Shown here piece by piece: positions 28,270 through 36,814 of a DNA stretch of 64,000 bases (position 1 is its first letter; every line of letters begins with the position of its first letter). The notes beneath the pieces are model-generated. The model was not told the origin of the DNA and did not search any database. It saw nothing but the letters and a program-made list of their open reading frames with translations. Origin of the DNA: Sphingomonas sp. CFBP 8760 (GTDB lineage Bacteria > Pseudomonadota > Alphaproteobacteria > Sphingomonadales > Sphingomonadaceae); contig NZ_JACYUG010000012.1 in the NCBI RefSeq assembly GCF_014841615.1, forward strand, positions 51,574-115,573. The letters are read 5' to 3'. A program made the position numbers and the translations under genes.

Positions 28270-29448
28270 ATGGGCGAACGGGTCGGAATCGCAGTGATCG
28301 GGCTGAACGGGGCGGTGGCCACCACCGCTGCGGCGGGGATCGCGATGATACGGGCGGGATCGAACGATCTGTCGGGGTTGCCGCTGGCGGCGCGCGACGT
28401 CGACGGCATGGCGGCGTATCGCGATCTGTATTTCGGCGGCTGGGACCTCAGCCACGACGATCTCGCCACCGCTGCGATGCGTCATGGCGTGATCGGTGAA
28501 AAGGAACTCGCCAGCGGCGCGTCCAGCCTGTCGGCGATGCGGCCATGGCCGGCGGTCGGCTCGACCGACTTCTGCGCGAACATCGATGGCGCGAACAAGA
28601 TCGCCGCCCCCGGCCACCGTGCCGCGGTCGAGCGCATCCAGCAGGATCTCGCGACGTTCAAGGCAGACCAGAATCTCGACCGGGTGGTGATGGTCAACCT
28701 CGCCTCGACCGAGCGCAAGGCCGATCTGGACGCCCCGGCGCTCGCCAGCGTCGACGGATTCGAACGCGGGCTGGACGAGGACGATGCAGCGATCAGCCCG
28801 GCGATGCTCTATGCCTATGCGGCGATCGCCAGCGATACGCCCTATGCCAATTTCACCCCCTCGGTCGCGGCGGATGTCGCACCACTCGCCGAACTCGCCG
28901 GACGGCGCGGCGTTCCGGTGGCGGGCAAGGACGGCAAGACCGGGCAGACGCTGATGAAGACGGTGATCGCCCCGGCGCTGCGCGACCGGGCGCTGCATGT
29001 CGATGGCTGGTTCTCGACCAACATCCTCGGCAATTCCGACGGGCTCGCCCTCGACGATCCCAAGAGCCTCGCCTCCAAGGTCGACACCAAGAAATCGGTG
29101 CTCGACCAGATTCTCGGCTATCCGGTCGAGGATCACATCATCATGATCCATTATTACAAGCCACGCGGCGACAACAAGGAAGCGTGGGACAATATCGACC
29201 TGACCGGCTTCCTTGGTCAGAAGATGCAGTTGAAGCTGAACTTCCTGTGCAAGGATTCGGTGCTGGCCGCGCCGCTCGCGATCGAGATCGCCCGTTGCCT
29301 CGCGCTGGCGCAGCGGCGCGGCGATGGCGGCGTGCAGGAGCAGATGGGTATCTTCTTCAAGATGCCGCAAACCGCCGGCGGCAACGAGGCGATCCACGCG
29401 TTCGGCGAACAGCAACTGATCCTCGATCGCTGGCTCGACACGCAGTGA
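28270..29448 (+). CDS. ino1: Myo-inositol-1-phosphate synthase
   Basis: A protein of 392 residues that converts glucose 6-phosphate to myo-inositol 1-phosphate with NAD. The Rossmann start (VGIAVIGLNGAVATT), the KDGKTGQTLMKTVIAP segment, the GNSDGLALDDP motif and the DTKKSVLDQILGY active-site Lys region are all clear. The ATG at 28270 has AAGGA eight bases upstream; a TTG at 28255 is less likely. It is the first gene of a nine-gene, nearly gapless operon and defines inositol phosphate as the probable starting material of that pathway. Inositol synthases are uncommon in alphaproteobacteria compared with actinobacteria and eukaryotes. Confidence 0.93.
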   Translation: MGERVGIAVIGLNGAVATTAAAGIAMIRAGSNDLSGLPLAARDVDGMAAYRDLYFGGWDLSHDDLATAAMRHGVIGEKELASGASSLSAMRPWPAVGSTDFCANIDGANKIAAPGHRAAVERIQQDLATFKADQNLDRVVMVNLASTERKADLDAPALASVDGFERGLDEDDAAISPAMLYAYAAIASDTPYANFTPSVAADVAPLAELAGRRGVPVAGKDGKTGQTLMKTVIAPALRDRALHVDGWFSTNILGNSDGLALDDPKSLASKVDTKKSVLDQILGYPVEDHIIMIHYYKPRGDNKEAWDNIDLTGFLGQKMQLKLNFLCKDSVLAAPLAIEIARCLALAQRRGDGGVQEQMGIFFKMPQTAGGNEAIHAFGEQQLILDRWLDTQ

Positions 29449-29458
29449 GCGGACAGGC

Positions 29459-30352
29459 GTGAGACTCGACGCCTCGGCGCTGCCGCTGCTGCGCGAACTC
29501 GGCGACCTGAAGCGTATCCGCTCGGCGGAGCGGGACGGGTCGATCGCCGAGCGGCTGTTCATGCGCGGCTGGGCGGCGCTGACGGCAGGCGACCCGCCCG
29601 TGTCGGTAATGCGGCGCATCGTCGCCGCCGCGCTGGCCGCCGCAAGGCTGGGTGACCTGGATCGCGCGACGCTGGCCGATCTCGGCCTGTCGGATGCGGA
29701 GGCGCTCGCGGTGCTGGAACGCGGGTTCGACGAGGTGACAGTACGGCTGGAACCGGCGCTCGCGCTCGAACTCCGCGAGGCGCTGGCGGACGGCGCGCCG
29801 CCCGCCGGGCCGGTGCCGCATTTCGCGGTGCAGCAGGCGGGCCAGCCGCGTGCGGGGGTCACCTGTCCCGGCCGGCCACGCCTGTTGCTCCAGCCGCCGG
29901 AAAATCATGCCGAACATTGCCTGATGGTCGCGGTGTACGGCGTGCTGGCCGCGCCCGGCTACGGCGCCGACGCCACGGAGGTGTTCCTGGCAGGCATGGC
30001 GCATCATTTCCACAATGCCGCGATGCCCGATGCGGGCTTCACCGGCGAGGTATTGCTCGGCGACCTGCTCGACCGCGTCATCGTGCAGGCGCGTGAGCGG
30101 GCGATGGCGATGCTCGATCCCGCCGTCGCCGCCCCGGTGCGCGCCGCGCTTGCCCCGATCGGTGGCGATGCCACGCCGGCGGCGCGGGCCTTCCATGCCG
30201 CCGACGTGATCGACCGCGTGCTGGAGATCGAACAGCATCTGCGCGCCGCCTCCGCAACGATGGATACGGTGCTGCACACCTACGAACTGGTCCATGCCGG
30301 CCCGGTGAAGACGTTCCATGACCGGGTGCTGGCGGAGGTCGGGCTGCTGTGA
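29459..30352 (+). CDS. HD-domain metalloprotein of unknown function
   Basis: A protein of 297 residues starting with GTG (GGACAGG upstream), 10 bases after the inositol synthase. The N-terminal 110 residues are helical and unrecognised. Residues 145-255 look like an HD domain: His150/His153 in NHAEHC, His182/His183/His185 in GMAHHFHNA, and His246/Asp249 in FHAADVIDRVLEI. The strict His-Asp doublet is replaced by His-His. HD proteins include phosphohydrolases and also mixed-valent diiron oxygenases such as myo-inositol oxygenase and PhnZ; with an inositol synthase next door, either a phosphatase or an oxygenase acting on an inositol intermediate is plausible. The next gene begins inside its stop codon. 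Confidence 0.65.
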   Translation: MRLDASALPLLRELGDLKRIRSAERDGSIAERLFMRGWAALTAGDPPVSVMRRIVAAALAAARLGDLDRATLADLGLSDAEALAVLERGFDEVTVRLEPALALELREALADGAPPAGPVPHFAVQQAGQPRAGVTCPGRPRLLLQPPENHAEHCLMVAVYGVLAAPGYGADATEVFLAGMAHHFHNAAMPDAGFTGEVLLGDLLDRVIVQARERAMAMLDPAVAAPVRAALAPIGGDATPAARAFHAADVIDRVLEIEQHLRAASATMDTVLHTYELVHAGPVKTFHDRVLAEVGLL

Positions 30353-31458
30353 CGCCGCCGGTTGCGATCTGGCGCTCGCCCGTCACCGGCCGGGTGCTGA
30401 CGCCCGACACTCCGCACTCGCTGGCGGCGCCGGGCGAGCGGTGGCCGGTGGTCGACGGCATTCCCTATATGCGCACCGACAGCGAAGGGCTGGTAGCGGT
30501 GGCGCTCGACCATCTCGATGCCGGATGCCCAGACGATGCGCTGGTCGCGCTGCTGACCGATCAGGACGCCTGGTGGACCGGCCCGGCGACCGATCTGCGC
30601 GAGTTGAAGCGGCTGGTGCGCGAGCGCGACACATTGTCGCTGCGTGACGCGATGGCGCTGCTGCGGATGGGGCCGGTGGCGGATTATTTCGCGCATCGCT
30701 GGTCCGATCCGACCTATCTGGCGGGGCTGGCGCTGGTCGAGGCGCATTGGCAGTCGCCCGCTACCGCGTTCGAACTCGCATGTGGCATCGGCCATTATCT
30801 GCGCGACCTAACGACATGCGGCGTCGCCTGTCTGGGGGCGGATGTGGTGTTTGCCAAATGCTGGCTGGCGAAACACTGGGTCGCGCCGCTGGCCGATTAT
30901 GTCGTGTTCGATGCCGCCGCCGGCTGGCCGATTACCGGAAGGCGCTTCGATCTGGTCCAGTGCCACGACGCCTTCTACTTTCTGCCCGACCAACCCCGCG
31001 TCGCGGCGCGGTTGCGCGAAGCGGTCGCGCCCGGCGGCGTGCTGTCGGTCGGCCATCTCCATAATGCCACCGTCACCGGCGGGGCGAAGGGGCCGGCGCG
31101 GCCGGCGGCGGATTGGGCGGCGCTGTTCCCCGATGGCGTGGTCTATGACGAGCGCGAACTCCGCCGCGCCTTGTTGGCGGGCGATGCACCGGTATCGACC
31201 GGATGGTCGGACGATGCGGGGATCGAGGCGTGGTCGGTGGTCGAGGGCGCGACCGGGCCATTACGACCGCTGACCGGCGGGCTGGCGATGCCACCGGCGG
31301 ACGCCAGATTGCGGCCCAATCCGCTGCTGATCGACGGCGTCCCGCACTGGCCATCGGATCGATACCGCGACGAATATGGCGACACCTGCACCTGGACGAC
31401 GATGGCGGGCGATCCCGTCCGCACCCGTCGTTTCATCGACCTGCCGGTGCGGTGGTGA
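30349..31458 (+). CDS. SAM-dependent methyltransferase with Trm112-like N terminus
   Basis: A protein of 369 residues, GTG start overlapping the previous stop (GTGA). Residues 1-45 (SPVTGRVLTPDTPHSL, GERWPVVDGIPYMR) resemble a Trm112-like small domain that often precedes methyltransferases. The class I core begins near residue 140: AFELACGIGHYLRDL binds SAM, followed by DLVQCHDAFYFLPD and a GGVLSVGHLHN strand. The C-terminal 100 residues are unassigned. Substrate unknown; by context a small metabolite of the inositol/YcaO pathway. Confidence 0.8.
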   Translation: MTPPVAIWRSPVTGRVLTPDTPHSLAAPGERWPVVDGIPYMRTDSEGLVAVALDHLDAGCPDDALVALLTDQDAWWTGPATDLRELKRLVRERDTLSLRDAMALLRMGPVADYFAHRWSDPTYLAGLALVEAHWQSPATAFELACGIGHYLRDLTTCGVACLGADVVFAKCWLAKHWVAPLADYVVFDAAAGWPITGRRFDLVQCHDAFYFLPDQPRVAARLREAVAPGGVLSVGHLHNATVTGGAKGPARPAADWAALFPDGVVYDERELRRALLAGDAPVSTGWSDDAGIEAWSVVEGATGPLRPLTGGLAMPPADARLRPNPLLIDGVPHWPSDRYRDEYGDTCTWTTMAGDPVRTRRFIDLPVRW

Positions 31459-32462
31459 GCGCGCGGTGGGGCATCGCCGGCTTCGGCTGGGTCGCGCGCG
31501 ACTATATGGCGCCGGGTATAGAGGCGGCGGGCGGTACGCTGGTCGCGATCGCCGACCCCTCGCCGCTGGCGCAGGCGAGCGCCGAATCCGCCGGGTTGCT
31601 GGCACATGACGATATCGCGACGATGTTGGCCGGTGGCGGGATCGATTGCCTCTACGTCGCGACCCCCAATCATCGCCATGCCGATCCGGTCCGCGCGGCA
31701 CTGGCGGCGGGCGTGCCGGTGCTGTGCGAGAAACCGATCGCCGCCACCCTCGCCGATGCCGAGGCGATCGGCGCGGCGGTGGGCGACCGCCTGTACGGCA
31801 CCGCGTTCGATCAGCGTCATCATCCCGCGCACCGCGCGATGGCCGGGGCGATCCGCGATGGCGCGATCGGACGGCCGGTCGCGGTCCGCATCGTCTATGC
31901 CTGCTGGGTCGATCCGGCATGGTCGCCGGACGGTGGCGAGGCGGGGGCAGCCTGCAACTGGCGCGCCGATCCGGCGGCGGCGGGGGGCGGCGCGGTGATC
32001 GACCTCGCGCTGCATGGGCTCGATCTGGCGGAACTGCTGCTGGGTGAGCCGTTGGCGCGGCTGCACATCGCCTTGCAACGCCGCATCCATGATTATCCGG
32101 TCGACGATGGCGGCATCCTGTCGGGCCGGACCGACAGCGGCATCCTGTTCCAGAGCCATGTCGCCTATAACTGCGCCGAGGTGCTGCCACGCCGCCGGCT
32201 GGAGGTGCTGGGCGAACACGGCCTGCTGGCCGCCACCGACACGATGGGCCAGACCGCCGGCGGCACCGTGACACTGCGCTGCGGCCGGACGGGGGCGGAA
32301 AGCGCCCTGCCCTTCGACGCCGCGCTGTCCCCCTTCGCGGCGCAGGCCGCCGCCTTCGCCGCCGCGACGCGGGGCGAACCGCATGATTTCTCCATTGACC
32401 GGGATCTGTCGCTGATGCGCCTGTTCGACGCCGCCTACAGCCGGGCATTGTCATGCCTTTGA
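31455..32462 (+). CDS. Gfo/Idh/MocA family oxidoreductase
   Basis: A protein of 335 residues from the GTG at 31455 (GTGA overlap with the methyltransferase stop). The NAD(P)-binding motif GIAGFGWVA at the N terminus, YVATPNHRHADP, the catalytic-lysine motif VLCEKPIA and the C-terminal beta-sheet domain identify the family, whose members include inositol dehydrogenases and sugar oxidoreductases. The family history makes oxidation of an inositol or sugar hydroxyl likely here. It overlaps the start of the next gene by ten bases. Confidence 0.87.
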   Translation: MSARWGIAGFGWVARDYMAPGIEAAGGTLVAIADPSPLAQASAESAGLLAHDDIATMLAGGGIDCLYVATPNHRHADPVRAALAAGVPVLCEKPIAATLADAEAIGAAVGDRLYGTAFDQRHHPAHRAMAGAIRDGAIGRPVAVRIVYACWVDPAWSPDGGEAGAACNWRADPAAAGGGAVIDLALHGLDLAELLLGEPLARLHIALQRRIHDYPVDDGGILSGRTDSGILFQSHVAYNCAEVLPRRRLEVLGEHGLLAATDTMGQTAGGTVTLRCGRTGAESALPFDAALSPFAAQAAAFAAATRGEPHDFSIDRDLSLMRLFDAAYSRALSCL

Positions 32463-33268
32463 GTTGGTATGCCTGCGCGCATTGCGGATTCTGGCAACGC
32501 CATTTCGCGCCCGCCGACTGCCCGGTCTGCACCGATACCCGCAACGACCTGCCGGAGGATGGCTGGCATTTCCTGCCCGAGGCGGAGGTGGCCGCGACGC
32601 ATGAAGGCGGTTGGCGGCAGGTCGCGGACGATCTCTGGGCGTTCACCACTACGCCGCATCTGGGGCTGGGCGGCACCGGCTGGCTGATCGTGCGCGACGG
32701 CGGCAACATCGCGTTCGAGGCGGCGCCCTATTACTCGCCCGCGATGCTGGCGCAGATCGCGGCGCTGGGCGGCATCCGCTTCCTCGCCGCCAGCCACGCG
32801 CACGGGTACGGCGCGCTGTTCCAGTTGCAGCGGGATTGTGCGCCGGAGATGCTGGCGATCCACAAGGACGATCTGGCGATGACCAAGGCGTTCCGCGTCA
32901 CCACCCCGTATGACGACGTGCTGGAACTGGCGCCCGGCTATACGCTCCATCACGTCGGCGGCCATTATGCGGGGCAGGCCGCGCTGCACGACGCGCCCGG
33001 CCGCCGGCTGTTCTGCGGCGACATGTTCAAGATCGATCAGGATGCGGCCGGCGTCAGCCACGCCATTTCCAGCCACAAGGCGTTCCACAAGGACATCCCC
33101 CTGACCCATGGCGAAATCCGCCAGTACCGCGACGTGATCGCGCCGCTGGCGTTCGACGCCGTGCTGACCCCATTCGAATATGCACCCGAGGTCGGTCGCG
33201 ACATCGCGGTCGCGGTGCTGGACGAGGCGCTGACCCGCGCGCCCGGCGTGAAGAGGATATCGTTATGA
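32453..33268 (+). CDS. Zinc-ribbon plus metallo-beta-lactamase-fold protein
   Basis: A protein of 271 residues. The N terminus carries two Cys-x2-Cys knuckles (CAHCGFW and DCPVC), a rubredoxin- or zinc-ribbon-like module. The rest has the MBL fold: SHAHGYGA in place of the usual HxHxDH (second half missing), His in HHVGGHYAGQ, Asp in FCGDMFKID and His in SHKAFHKD. The altered first motif suggests one metal site is incomplete or differently built. It could be a hydrolase, an oxygenase-like MBL or a redox protein. It overlaps both neighbours, so it belongs to the pathway. Confidence 0.72.
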   Translation: MPLSWYACAHCGFWQRHFAPADCPVCTDTRNDLPEDGWHFLPEAEVAATHEGGWRQVADDLWAFTTTPHLGLGGTGWLIVRDGGNIAFEAAPYYSPAMLAQIAALGGIRFLAASHAHGYGALFQLQRDCAPEMLAIHKDDLAMTKAFRVTTPYDDVLELAPGYTLHHVGGHYAGQAALHDAPGRRLFCGDMFKIDQDAAGVSHAISSHKAFHKDIPLTHGEIRQYRDVIAPLAFDAVLTPFEYAPEVGRDIAVAVLDEALTRAPGVKRISL

Positions 33269-34773
33269 CCACATCCCGGATCACCGGCCTGCCGGGTGGC
33301 CTCGGCCCCGCCTGCCGCACCTATCTCGATGCGTTTCCGGCCGGCGATATCGTCGCCTTTCCGATCGATCCGATCGACCGGATCGGGATTCCCGTCTGGA
33401 TAGTAGCGCTGTTCCCCGACACGCCCGCGCTGGACGGCATCATGCCCTACGGCGTCGGCTACGGCGCGGATGCGGAGTCCGCGATCCTCGGCGCGCTGGG
33501 CGAGATCGCCGAGATGGTGTGGCCGACGCTGACCCTGTCGTCGCGGGCGAAGACGCGGGGCAGCTATACGGACCTGCGCGACAAGGTCGGTGCCAGCGGC
33601 ATCGCCGATCCGCTGACGCTGTGCCTGCCTGCCGGATCGCCGGTCGGCCGGGACACCAAACTCGACTGGGTGGAGGCGCGGCGCTGGGCGGACGGATCGG
33701 CGGTGCTGGTGCCGATCGACCTCGCCGCCTATTCCTCGCGCGAGCTGACGCCGGGTTATGTGCCGTTCACGACGATCATCTCCAACGGGATGGGCGCGGG
33801 ACCGGACCTCGACTGGGCGATCGGGCACGGCTTGTGCGAAATCCTGCAACGCGACGGCAACGGGCTGCTGTTCCGCGCGCTGGACCGGGGCGTCGCGATC
33901 GATCTGCCCGACGAGCCACCGGCGGCGATCGCCGGGCTGGTCGACCGGTTCGCGGCGGCGGGGGTGCGCGTCGTCCCCAAATTCGCGACCGACGAATTCG
34001 GGCTGGCCAACGTCTATTGCGTCGGCATCGACGAGGGTGCCGAACCGGCGGTGCCGATCATGGCGACCGGGTGCGGCGAAGCGGCGCATCCCGACCGGAC
34101 GCAGGCGCTGGCGAAGGCGATCGCGGAATATGCCGCCAGCCGCGCGCGCAAGGCGTTCGCGCACGGCCCGATGGCGCTGGCGGAGGCGATCGCGCCGCCC
34201 GGCTACATCGCCCGCTTCATGGAGCAGGCCGGCGGTGCCGCCAAATCCAGCGACGGCCGTGCCTTTACCGAGATGCAGCGCTGGACCCGCACCGATGCCG
34301 CGACGCTGCGCGGCTGGCTGGCGGACACGATGCTGGCCGAACGCACGCGCATCGATGCCGCCACGCTGCCGGCAGCGACGGTACCCGATGCCCGGACGCG
34401 CGGACAACTGGCACGGGCGGCGGTGGAGGCGGCCGGGTTCGACATCCTCTATGTCGACATGTCCCCCGCCGATGGCGCGGTCGCGGTGGTCAAGGTGATC
34501 GTACCGGGCATGGAGGTGGAGACGATGAGCTATTACCGGATCGGCGAACGCAACGTCGCCAAGCTGGTGGCGATGGACAGCCCGCTGATCGGTTTCGGCG
34601 GGGAGGCAAGCGCGACGCGTCGTCCGGTCCGCCTGACCGACGAGGCGATCGGGCGTCTTGGCGGTCAGCCCTTCTTCGATACCGCCGCCGCCGATGCGAT
34701 CGTCGGCCCGCTCTATCCCCTGTACCGCGAGCCGGAGGCGCATCACGTCGCTTGGGCGGAGGCGACGGCATGA
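33265..34773 (+). CDS. YcaO-family ATP-dependent enzyme
   Basis: A protein of 502 residues. YcaO enzymes activate amide backbones by phosphorylation to form azolines, thioamides or amidines; many also act outside peptide maturation. The three ATP/Mg blocks are visible: GADAESAILGALGEIAE (about 67-83), SNGMGAGPDLDWAIGHGLCE with the ERD-like QRD (about 173-197) and GCGEAAHPDRTQALAKAIAE (about 270-290). No TfuA, dehydrogenase partner or precursor peptide is nearby, and every intergenic gap in the operon is too small to hide one. A non-RiPP role on an inositol- or sugar-linked amide or carboxylate is therefore likely. It overlaps neighbours by four bases at both ends. Confidence 0.85.
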   Translation: MTTSRITGLPGGLGPACRTYLDAFPAGDIVAFPIDPIDRIGIPVWIVALFPDTPALDGIMPYGVGYGADAESAILGALGEIAEMVWPTLTLSSRAKTRGSYTDLRDKVGASGIADPLTLCLPAGSPVGRDTKLDWVEARRWADGSAVLVPIDLAAYSSRELTPGYVPFTTIISNGMGAGPDLDWAIGHGLCEILQRDGNGLLFRALDRGVAIDLPDEPPAAIAGLVDRFAAAGVRVVPKFATDEFGLANVYCVGIDEGAEPAVPIMATGCGEAAHPDRTQALAKAIAEYAASRARKAFAHGPMALAEAIAPPGYIARFMEQAGGAAKSSDGRAFTEMQRWTRTDAATLRGWLADTMLAERTRIDAATLPAATVPDARTRGQLARAAVEAAGFDILYVDMSPADGAVAVVKVIVPGMEVETMSYYRIGERNVAKLVAMDSPLIGFGGEASATRRPVRLTDEAIGRLGGQPFFDTAAADAIVGPLYPLYREPEAHHVAWAEATA

Positions 34774-35600
34774 CGCTACGTTTCGCCTACAACACCAACG
34801 GCGCGGCCAATCACCGGCTGGACGACGCGCTGACCCTGATCGCGGAGGCGGGGTATCACGGTGTCGCGCTGACGCTGGATCACCACCATCTCGATCCCTT
34901 CGCCGATGGCTGGGCGCGCGAGGCGGAACGCGTCGCCGCCCGCCTGCGCACGCTGGGGCTGGGCGCGGTGATCGAGACGGGCGCGCGCTACCTGCTCGAT
35001 CCCCGCGACAAGCACGAACCGACTTTGGTCACCGCCGATCCCGCCGGCCGCGCCCGCCGCGTCGCCTTCCTCGCCCGCGCGGTCGAGATCGCCGCGATCG
35101 TGCAGGCGGAGACGGTGTCGTTCTGGGCCGGCGTGCCCAAGCCTGGTGTCACCCGCGCCGATGCGCTCGACTGGCTGGACGCCGGGCTGGCACAGGTGAT
35201 CGACCATGCCACGCGCATGGCCATGCCCGTCAGCCTCGAACCCGAACCGGGCATGGCGATCGAGACGGTCGCCGATTACGACCTGCTCGCCGTCCGGCAT
35301 CCCGATCTGCGGCTGGCGCTGGACACCGGCCATTGCCTCGTCACGCAGGATATCGCGCCGGACGCCGCGATCCATGCCTATGCCGACCGGCTCGGCACCG
35401 TCGCGATCGAGGATATGCGCCGGGGGGACCACACCCACCTTCCTTTCGGGCAGGGCGACATGGACATGCCCGCGGTGCTCGGCGCGCTGACGGCGATCGG
35501 GTTCGACCGGCTGGTCTGCGTCGAACTGTCGCGCGAAAGTCCGCGCGCGCATCTGGCGATCCCGGAGGCGATCGGGTGGCTGCGCGGGGCGATGGCCTGA
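34770..35600 (+). CDS. Sugar-phosphate isomerase/epimerase-type TIM barrel
   Basis: A protein of 276 residues, ATGA overlap with the YcaO stop. It has the xylose-isomerase-like/AP-endonuclease-2 barrel with its metal ligands at strand ends: Glu in SLEPEPGM, Asp and His in ALDTGHC, and Glu in CVELSRES; HLPFGQGDMD is typical of the family. Enzymes of this type include inosose isomerases and epimerases of inositol metabolism. The frame is open far upstream as a shadow of the YcaO gene, so the overlap decides the start. Confidence 0.83.
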   Translation: MTLRFAYNTNGAANHRLDDALTLIAEAGYHGVALTLDHHHLDPFADGWAREAERVAARLRTLGLGAVIETGARYLLDPRDKHEPTLVTADPAGRARRVAFLARAVEIAAIVQAETVSFWAGVPKPGVTRADALDWLDAGLAQVIDHATRMAMPVSLEPEPGMAIETVADYDLLAVRHPDLRLALDTGHCLVTQDIAPDAAIHAYADRLGTVAIEDMRRGDHTHLPFGQGDMDMPAVLGALTAIGFDRLVCVELSRESPRAHLAIPEAIGWLRGAMA

Positions 35601-36814
35601 TGCACGTCTGCTTCGTATCGCGGCGGTTCTTCCCGGCGATTTCGGGCATGTCGATCTATGCGATCAACTTGCTGCGCCAGCTCGTCGCGGGTGGCCATGA
35701 CGTGACGATGGTCAGCCAATATTACGGCGATCCCGTCCGCGCCCTCGTCTATGGCGGCGGGCCGCCGCCGCCGGTGCCGGGCGTGCAGGTGATTGGTCTC
35801 GAAGCCGTGGGCGAGCAGGACGGCGGCGATTTCGAGCGCGATATCGATGCGATCGTCGCCACCATCGTCCGAGAACACGCCGTGCGCGCGTTCGATGTCC
35901 TCCATGCGCAATATGGCTATCCCACCGGCTGGGCGGCGATGATCGCGGCAGCGCGACTGGGGCTGCCCTGCGTGGTGTCGATCCAGGGCGGCGATGGCCA
36001 TTGGGTCGGTTCCTGTTGCGAGACGCATCGGCTGGCGATGGTGCGGGTGCTGGACCATGCCGGCGCGCTCCTGATCGGCGGCGCCAGTTTCGCGGGCGAG
36101 GTCCACGACCGGCTTGGCACCGCGCGCGACCGGTTCACGATCGTGCCCGGCGCGGTCGATACCGGCCACTTTACGCCGGCCATCGACCAGGGGGACGCAC
36201 GCGACGGCCCCGTCCGCCTGTTCTATCATGGCCGTGTCGACCGACGGAAAGGCGTGCTCGACTTCCTTCATGCCCTGCCGAGGGTGACGGGCGACTGGCG
36301 GGCGACCATCTCCGGCATCGGTCCCGATGTGGAGCCGGCACGGGCATTGGCGGCAACACTGGGGCTGGACGATCGCGTCGCCTTTACCGGCTATGCCGAT
36401 TACGACGCGGTTCCAGCGCTGTATCGCGCTCATGATGTATTCGTTTCGCCGACCTATGCCGAGGGTTTCTCGAACACGATCCTCGAAGCGATGGCGAGCG
36501 GGTTGGCGGTGCTGTCGTGCCACGCGGTCGGCGTGGTCGATTGCCTGCGCGATGGCGATAACGGGCTGCTCACCGAACCGGGCGACGTGCCCGCGCAAGC
36601 CGCGGCGCTGTCGCGGCTGATCGCCGAACCCGATCTGCGTCGCCGGCTGGCGACCACCGCCCTGGCGGAGTGTCGCCGCGTCTATAGCTGGGACGCAGTC
36701 GGACGGCAGATCATGGTCATCTACGCCGATCTGCACGGCCGGCCGCAGCCGGCGTTCGACACCGTCCTGCCCCTTGCCCCTTGTCGTTTCCGCCTGGAGC
36801 CGCACCTGCTGTGA
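35600..36814 (+). CDS. GT4-family glycosyltransferase
   Basis: A protein of 404 residues of GT-B fold. N-terminal half: CFVSRRFFPAISGMSIYA and VSIQGGDGHW. C-terminal donor-binding half: FYHGRVDRRKGVLDFL and the E-x7-E motif region SPTYAEGFSNTILEAMASG. It transfers a sugar from a nucleotide donor with retention. MshA, which adds GlcNAc to inositol phosphate in mycothiol synthesis, is also GT4; the inositol synthase and PIG-L deacetylase in this operon make the same acceptor plausible. Its ATG shares one base with the previous stop. Confidence 0.88.
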   Translation: MHVCFVSRRFFPAISGMSIYAINLLRQLVAGGHDVTMVSQYYGDPVRALVYGGGPPPPVPGVQVIGLEAVGEQDGGDFERDIDAIVATIVREHAVRAFDVLHAQYGYPTGWAAMIAAARLGLPCVVSIQGGDGHWVGSCCETHRLAMVRVLDHAGALLIGGASFAGEVHDRLGTARDRFTIVPGAVDTGHFTPAIDQGDARDGPVRLFYHGRVDRRKGVLDFLHALPRVTGDWRATISGIGPDVEPARALAATLGLDDRVAFTGYADYDAVPALYRAHDVFVSPTYAEGFSNTILEAMASGLAVLSCHAVGVVDCLRDGDNGLLTEPGDVPAQAAALSRLIAEPDLRRRLATTALAECRRVYSWDAVGRQIMVIYADLHGRPQPAFDTVLPLAPCRFRLEPHLL

